Part shown: positions 5,619-8,121 of the stretch, in pieces
How positions within the stretch are numbered: position 1 is the stretch's first letter
Layout of the letters: the number at the start of each line of letters is the position of its first letter
Origin: an uncultured bacterium
GTDB lineage: Bacteria; Patescibacteriota; Patescibacteriia; 2-12-FULL-60-25
Reading direction: 5' to 3'
Assembly (NCBI GenBank): GCA_937949995.1
Contig: CALFEO010000030.1
Location: forward strand, 1-8,121
Length of the DNA stretch: 8,121 nt
The notes under the pieces: generated by a model
Databases searched by the model: none
What the model was told of the DNA's origin: nothing
The model's input: only the letters and a program-made list of their open reading frames with translations
Translations under genes and position numbers: made by a program

Positions 5619-6227
5619 ATGCTTGAAAAATTATTCGCGCCAAAAGCCGTGCAAATTGATAATCATCCGGAATGGTTGCCGGTAGAAGGCCCAAAAACAA
5701 ATCTTGATAATTTGCCCGAAGAAATCTTGGAGCAAACAACCGGAGCTGAATATCATCACGAAGCGGGCGCCAAGGTGGAACAAAAAGAATTAATCGAAAT
5801 ACAATTACCGGAAGTGGAAATCCCCGAGCATCTGCCAAACTGGTTTGATGTGATGGCTGAATCCATCGATGACTTACAGAATGAATCGGCACTTGATACA
5901 TTATCAGCTGTCGGTAAAATGGGCGCCCATGATCGGAATATCATTAAAAATTATTTGGAAAAAATCCCGCGCGCGACTCTTGAGCGCATACAAAAACATT
6001 GTATCGACATGGCTTGCGAACAAGCAAAAAAATTAAACGCTCATATCATGGGACGCGAAACTCTCGATCCGAAGACTCTGCAGGCCGAACAATATCAATT
6101 AAAAAAATTATTCAACATCGCCACAGTATTAACCGCCGGAGGTTGTGACGATTTAAGCCGAACACTGATTCAATTGGAATCTGCCCATCAAAGAGCGCGC
6201 CAAATTCAATTAATGCAATACGCCTAA
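5619..6227 (+). CDS. Hypothetical 202-aa protein, operon first gene
   Basis: I do not recognise this protein. Residues 1-70 are acidic and proline-containing, likely flexible (IQLPEVEIPEHLPNWFDVM marks the end of this part). From about residue 75 to the end it is predicted by eye to be helical, with Lys/Arg/Gln-rich stretches (EKIPRATLERIQKHCIDMACEQAKKL and LESAHQRARQIQLMQ). No signal peptide, membrane helix or catalytic motif is visible. The 63-codon gene at 6230 follows after two bases, so the two are co-translated and may act together. There is no Shine-Dalgarno sequence before ATG 5619. Another reading frame of the upstream stretch also looks coding (5488-5682), so the true 5' end is less certain than the rest. 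Confidence 0.75.
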   Translation: MLEKLFAPKAVQIDNHPEWLPVEGPKTNLDNLPEEILEQTTGAEYHHEAGAKVEQKELIEIQLPEVEIPEHLPNWFDVMAESIDDLQNESALDTLSAVGKMGAHDRNIIKNYLEKIPRATLERIQKHCIDMACEQAKKLNAHIMGRETLDPKTLQAEQYQLKKLFNIATVLTAGGCDDLSRTLIQLESAHQRARQIQLMQYA

Positions 6228-6229
6228 AT

Positions 6230-6421
6230 ATGAACAACGAATCATTCAATAATCAATCGGCTAATGACAATGCTTATGCGCCGATTATAGAATTCAAATC
6301 AATCGCGCGTCCACTTGAGAAAAACTCAAATGAGACCTCAAACGAAGCTCAAGTTATCGAGTTTCGCTCCATAGCCAATAAACCGACCAATTATAATCCC
6401 AGACCCCCGGAAGCAGCTTAA
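6230..6421 (+). CDS. Small protein with duplicated IEF(K/R)SIA motif
   Basis: This is a 63-residue polar, Asn-rich protein with no predicted fold. It contains the same motif twice: PIIEFKSIARP (about residues 18-28) and QVIEFRSIANKP (about 41-52). A duplicated short motif in an otherwise disordered chain is typical of a binding peptide that contacts a partner twice; the partner is unknown, and the protein encoded 2 bases upstream is the obvious candidate. ATG 6230 lies directly behind the upstream TAA, which suggests translational coupling. A hairpin (6437-6453) follows the stop. Confidence 0.7.
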   Translation: MNNESFNNQSANDNAYAPIIEFKSIARPLEKNSNETSNEAQVIEFRSIANKPTNYNPRPPEAA

Positions 6422-6436
6422 AAAAACAACGGATTC

Positions 6437-6453
6437 GGGAACAATATGTTCCC
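6437..6453. repeat. Hairpin closing the first accessory unit
   Basis: GGGAAC-AATAT-GTTCCC is a perfect stem 16 bases behind the stop codon. It lacks a T run and is followed by CTCTCCGCCATACTTCATGT, which matches the sequence after the hairpin at 7240-7260. It may end or protect the transcript. Confidence 0.65.
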
Positions 6454-6473
6454 CTCTCCGCCATACTTCATGT

Positions 6474-6508
6474 AAATAGCCGCTAGCTACTAGCTACCAG
6501 CTACCAGC
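6474..6508. repeat. Heptamer repeat, unit TACYAGC
   Basis: Units aaatagc, cgctagc, tactagc, taccagc and taccagc follow head to tail. The array at 8011-8045 is the same family in reverse orientation (GCTAGTA is the reverse complement of TACTAGC). Confidence 0.8.
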
Positions 6509-6517
6509 CAAACGAAC

Positions 6518-6660
6518 TAACGTTTATAACGAGATGAGTACAAAGTTCATCAAGAGCAAAGTTCATCAAGAGTAATTTTAGAATCTCTTGATAAACATTA
6601 ATCTTTAAACTTGATAAACTCGCGAAGAACTTGATACTTTTATCTTGACAAACTTATTAT
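6518..6660 (+). promoter_or_regulatory. Control region with six boxes and promoter, copy 1
   Basis: It opens with a 34-base block (6518-6551) repeated at 7302-7335 with one difference. Boxes follow: GTTCATCAAGAG at 6545-6556 and 6561-6572, then in inverse orientation CTCTTGATAAAC at 6585-6596, AACTTGATAAAC at 6608-6619, GAACTTGATAC at 6627-6637 and ATCTTGACAAAC at 6642-6653. The best promoter is TTGATA (6631-6636), 18 bases, TATTAT (6655-6660). Some boxes overlap the -35 and spacer, as a repressor site would. The binding protein is unknown. Confidence 0.6.
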
Positions 6661-6683
6661 GTTACATGACGTACGGCGGGGAA
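6660..6683 (+). repeat. Conserved transcript-start leader, copy 1
   Basis: A 24-base block beginning TGTTACATGACGTACGGC is found here and at 7441-7464 with a single difference. It starts at the end of the -10 box, so it would be the 5' end of both mRNAs. It is followed here by AAGGAG (6692-6697), the strong ribosome site of the 6704 gene. Confidence 0.8.
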
Positions 6684-6703
6684 AAACAAACAAGGAGATT
6701 CCC

Positions 6704-7225
6704 ATGAATAACATGACCGGGACAGTATATTTCACTTTCACCGACGATAGCGATTCCGAAGAAGTCGCGGAGTCAACCTACAAATACCAGGAGGTTGTTC
6801 ATTGTTGTATCAAGGGCTGCCACGTTCAACTTGTGTACGATGTGATTGCGGTTGTGTGCTATAAAGAGCGCAAGACCAAAGTCATCGGGCGCAACTTGAT
6901 CGAGGCTTACGTTGACTCTCCCTGTGACGGAAAAAAATGCGGTCGTTACCGCGACAAGGAGGAACCCATTTGTTGGCACCAGGCTCAAGGCAGTGACGGC
7001 AATAGCGGGAGCCGGTTCATCTGCTTTGGAAACATGCATTTTGTTTTCAATTGCAGTGAATACGGTACGGGTTGGGATGCTGAACAAGCTCCAACTCCCT
7101 GCGACGGCTCTTGCGAACTCAAGGAGGTGACATTTACGGAAGAGGAAGAAATCATAATAACATGGGCAATTGATGAGTACAGGGATAACAATCCCAAAGC
7201 ACAAAAAGGAGGCATCAACCGATGA
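6704..7225 (+). CDS. Cysteine-rich hypothetical protein, 173 aa
   Basis: The start at 6704 is set by AAGGAG six bases before it; the earlier in-frame ATG at 6659 overlaps the -10 box. The product is unknown to me. It has eleven cysteines at residues 34, 35, 39, 52, 74, 79, 90, 107, 117, 133 and 137, with His33, 40, 92 and 112 nearby. HCCIKGCH, PCDGKKC (C74/C79) and PCDGSC (C133/C137) look like metal-binding or disulfide knuckles. The N-terminus is acidic with beta-like segments, and the C-terminus has TEEEEIIITWAIDEY followed by a polar basic tail. There is no signal peptide, so zinc binding in the cytoplasm is more likely than disulfides, but this is inference. It stands alone between two shared regulatory blocks. 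Confidence 0.8.
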   Translation: MNNMTGTVYFTFTDDSDSEEVAESTYKYQEVVHCCIKGCHVQLVYDVIAVVCYKERKTKVIGRNLIEAYVDSPCDGKKCGRYRDKEEPICWHQAQGSDGNSGSRFICFGNMHFVFNCSEYGTGWDAEQAPTPCDGSCELKEVTFTEEEEIIITWAIDEYRDNNPKAQKGGINR

Positions 7226-7239
7226 CGTAAAAACTTAAC

Positions 7240-7260
7240 ACGCATTTCTCTCAAATGCGT
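7240..7260. repeat. Hairpin closing the second accessory unit
   Basis: ACGCATTT-CTCTC-AAATGCGT is a perfect 8-bp stem 14 bases behind the stop. It is followed by CTCTGCCATAATTCATGTAA, parallel to the arrangement after 6453. It has no T run. Confidence 0.7.
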
Positions 7261-7301
7261 CTCTGCCATAATTCATGTAAACACTACTGACAAGGCGTTT
7301 G

Positions 7302-7441
7302 TAACGTTTATAACGAGATGAGTACAAAATTCATCCCACTACGCAATAAGCTACGCGGGACAGGTCAAGATTAAAGTCTATCAAAAACAGCCAAATCCAC
7401 TCTTGATAAACTTGTTACTTGAATCTTTATAAACTTAGTGT
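7302..7441 (+). promoter_or_regulatory. Control region and promoter, copy 2
   Basis: The 34-base block at 7302-7335 repeats 6518-6551. Boxes here are GTCTATCAA (7376-7384) and CTCTTGATAAAC (7400-7411). The promoter is TTGTTA (7412-7417), 18 bases, TAGTGT (7436-7441); these 30 bases align without gaps to 6631-6660 with about seven differences, showing common descent. There are fewer boxes than in copy 1. Confidence 0.6.
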
Positions 7442-7464
7442 GTTACATGACGTACGGCAGGGAA
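7441..7464 (+). repeat. Conserved transcript-start leader, copy 2
   Basis: Second copy of the 24-base block at 6660-6683, one base different. It is followed by GAAAGGTAAAG, a weak ribosome site, and ATG 7488. Confidence 0.8.
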
Positions 7465-7487
7465 TAAAAGAAAGGTAAAGAAAATTT

Positions 7488-7597
7488 ATGATAAAGAAAA
7501 ATAAAAAATTCTTACCTCACTCAAGGTCATCGCGGTACTGTATGTGCTGACAGGCTCGATGGCCCTTACCCGATTGATCCTCGACACATTTCTCTAA
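7488..7597 (+). pseudogene. Frameshifted gene for a tiny membrane peptide
   Basis: ATG 7488 opens M I K K N K K and then, read as written, ends after 20 codons. The frame one base back, from 7508, reads ILTSLKVIAVLYVLTGSM and on to DTFL with TAA at 7595-7597. The two halves join perfectly if the six-A run at 7503-7508 had seven A residues: the result is a 36-residue peptide with a Lys-rich start and one hydrophobic helix. Such peptides occur as small membrane regulators and as type I toxins, but no such identity can be claimed. The cause may be a sequencing error in the A run, a real mutation, or slippage. It follows a full copy of the shared promoter and leader. Confidence 0.5.
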
Positions 7598-7607
7598 CCC
7601 AAATCTC

Positions 7608-7624
7608 GCGACACCCTCTGTCGC
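7608..7624. repeat. Hairpin closing the third accessory unit
   Basis: GCGACA-CCCTC-TGTCGC is a perfect stem 10 bases behind the TAA at 7597. It is followed by AATCTCCCCATACTAAA, again resembling the CTC-CCATA-AAA string behind the other two units. Confidence 0.6.
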
Positions 7625-7652
7625 AATCTCCCCATACTAAACAACTCCACTC

Positions 7653-7680
7653 GACGTTAGACGTTCGACGTTCGACGCTA
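7653..7680. repeat. Heptamer repeat, unit GACGTTC
   Basis: Units gacgtta, gacgttc, gacgttc and gacgcta lie head to tail in non-coding DNA. The word differs from the other heptamer arrays, but the period is the same. Confidence 0.8.
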
Positions 7681-7695
7681 TTTGTTTACTGCGGG

Positions 7696-7885
7696 GAGCT
7701 TGCATCTTTTACCAAAGTAATATAAGCTCGTTTTAGAGAGCCAAGAAAATAATCGCTTCATTCATCCCTCGGGATGAATGTCCTTCAAAGCTGAACCCAT
7801 CGTAGCTTTATGCGAAGTTGGGTTAGCGAAGAAGGATCCCCATTGGTCCTCATGCGAAAAAAACCACTTAAACAGCGGTTTTTTT
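7696..7885 (+). ncRNA. Candidate small structured RNA with terminator
   Basis: No protein frame is convincing here. Helices: GAGCTT/AAGCTC (7696-7729); CATTCATCC-CTCG-GGATGAATG (7759-7780); directly after it a 56-nt composite hairpin (7781-7836) with TCCTTC/GAAGGA, a 3x3 internal loop, GCT/AGC, AACCCA/TGGGTT and an apical CGTA/TGCG; then the terminator at 7857-7885. A possible promoter, TTGCAT (7700-7705) and TATAAG (7721-7726), has only a 15-base spacer and would put the start near 7733, after the first helix. It could instead be a cluster of dispersed palindromic repeats. Confidence 0.4.
7857..7885 (+). terminator. Bidirectional intrinsic terminator
   Basis: AAAAAAACC (7857-7865) pairs with GGTTTTTTT (7877-7885); inside, CT/AG pair around TAAAC. 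There are seven A residues on one side and seven T on the other, so it can work on both strands. It closes the structured stretch that starts near 7696. Confidence 0.85.
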
Positions 7886-7988
7886 GTTTATTAAGATTAT
7901 TTTCTGCAAAAAATATCTCCGGAGGGGCAGTAGCTTGTAGCTCATAAAGATAGAGATTTCTCACATCCGATGCGCCTAAGGAGCAGAA

Positions 7989-8015
7989 ATGACAAACCAT
8001 AGTTGGTTTGGCTAG
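7989..8015 (+). CDS. Possible 8-codon peptide in repeat copy 1
   Basis: AAGGAG (7978-7983) stands 5 bases before ATG 7989, which opens MTNHSWFG and a TAG at 8013-8015. The codons for HSWF coincide with the hairpin CAAACCA-TAGT-TGGTTTG (7993-8010). It may be a leader peptide, or merely a duplicated gene start. Confidence 0.25.
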   Translation: MTNHSWFG

Positions 8016-8045
8016 TAGCTAGTAGCTAGAAGCTGGTAGCTGATA
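8011..8045. repeat. Heptamer repeat, unit GCTAGTA
   Basis: Units gctagta, gctagta, gctagaa, gctggta and gctgata follow directly on the 8-codon frame. This is the inverse of the 6474-6508 family. A shorter relative, gtagctt-gtagctc, lies at 7930-7943. Confidence 0.85.
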
Positions 8046-8071
8046 AAGGCTGATGCGCCTAAGGAGCAGAA

Positions 8072-8121
8072 ATGACAAACTGTTATTTGGTTGGTGATAA
8101 CTGTGGAGATCTCTCACGTCC
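8072..8121 (+). CDS. Partial open frame from repeat copy 2
   Basis: The second copy of the ribosome site and ATG opens MTNCYLVGDNCGDLSR and is still open at the window edge. AAGGAG lies at 8061-8066, 5 bases before the ATG. Its last 16 bases are also the start of the next repeat module, so this may be a short repeat-encoded peptide rather than a full gene. Confidence 0.25.
   Translation, partial: MTNCYLVGDNCGDLSR

Larger units (their letters stand above)
7953..8121 (+). repeat. Repeated module with ribosome site and ATG
   Basis: The 29 bases at 7969-7997 recur exactly at 8052-8080: they contain GATGCGCCTAAGGAGCAGAA followed by ATGACAAAC. The first copy is preceded by GAGATTTCTCACATCC (7953-7968), and the window ends in GAGATCTCTCACGTCC (8106-8121), so a third copy probably starts just outside. 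A related ATGCGCCTCAGGAGCAGA lies at 5269-5286. TGCgCC-TAA-GGaGCA is an imperfect hairpin that covers the AAGGAG ribosome site. Confidence 0.8.

Noticed and set aside
6659..6703. Earlier ATG for the cysteine-rich protein
   Set aside because: It overlaps the -10 box and the conserved 24-bp leader; ATG 6704 has AAGGAG at ideal distance.
5500..7640. Integron cassette array
   Set aside because: The closing hairpins are short and lack the paired RYYYAAC/GTTRRRY ends of attC sites, and each unit carries its own promoter; no integrase is seen.
7730..7738. GTTTTAGAG resembling a Cas9-type crRNA repeat or tracrRNA
   Set aside because: Nine bases only, no repeats with spacers, no cas gene, and the neighbouring hairpins do not form an anti-repeat.

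Overview
The window looks like a chromosomal segment of a small-genome bacterium, most likely of the Patescibacteria (CPR). That is an inference from three things: a short 216-residue TruB, a TrmB-type winged-helix regulator with a C-terminal domain of a kind I associate with this group, and promoters whose -10 box sits almost on the start codon. I could not search a database. No rRNA, tRNA, CRISPR array or recognisable transposase was seen.

Left part (1-4200), plus strand, housekeeping genes: a heptamer tandem repeat (1-105), truB (134-784), a small three-helix membrane protein (918-1223) with its own promoter and terminator, a mostly empty stretch (1263-1600), rny encoding RNase Y (1601-3133) with a strong terminator, a non-coding stretch full of palindromes and a 25-bp tandem repeat (3134-3456), and a TrmB-family regulator (3457-4200). 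truB, rny and the regulator have no Shine-Dalgarno sequence and may be leaderless.

Middle (4200-5618): the regulator converges with a minus-strand gene (4708-4271, GGYDR-repeat C-terminus) on two back-to-back hairpins, one terminator per direction. A sigma70-like promoter for the minus gene lies at 4852-4824. On the plus strand a good promoter (5022-5050) opens a protein-free stretch of about 560 bases containing a series of hairpins, including a 50-nt near-perfect one with a ribosome-binding sequence in its loop. It is either a structured ncRNA or a very long leader.

Right part (5500-8121), accessory: three successive transcription units with unrelated products share regulatory sequence. 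The products are an unknown 202-aa protein plus a 63-aa protein with a repeated motif, a cysteine-rich 173-aa protein, and a tiny single-helix peptide gene that appears frameshifted. Upstream of the second and third units are near-identical blocks: a 34-bp box, TATCAAG/CTTGATA boxes, a promoter and a 24-bp transcript start. The first unit shares only the box part. Behind each unit is a hairpin followed by a CCATA box. The window ends with a second structured-RNA-like element (7696-7885) and a repeated ribosome-site-plus-ATG module whose last copy is cut by the window edge. Heptamer tandem repeats of different sequence recur across the whole window.
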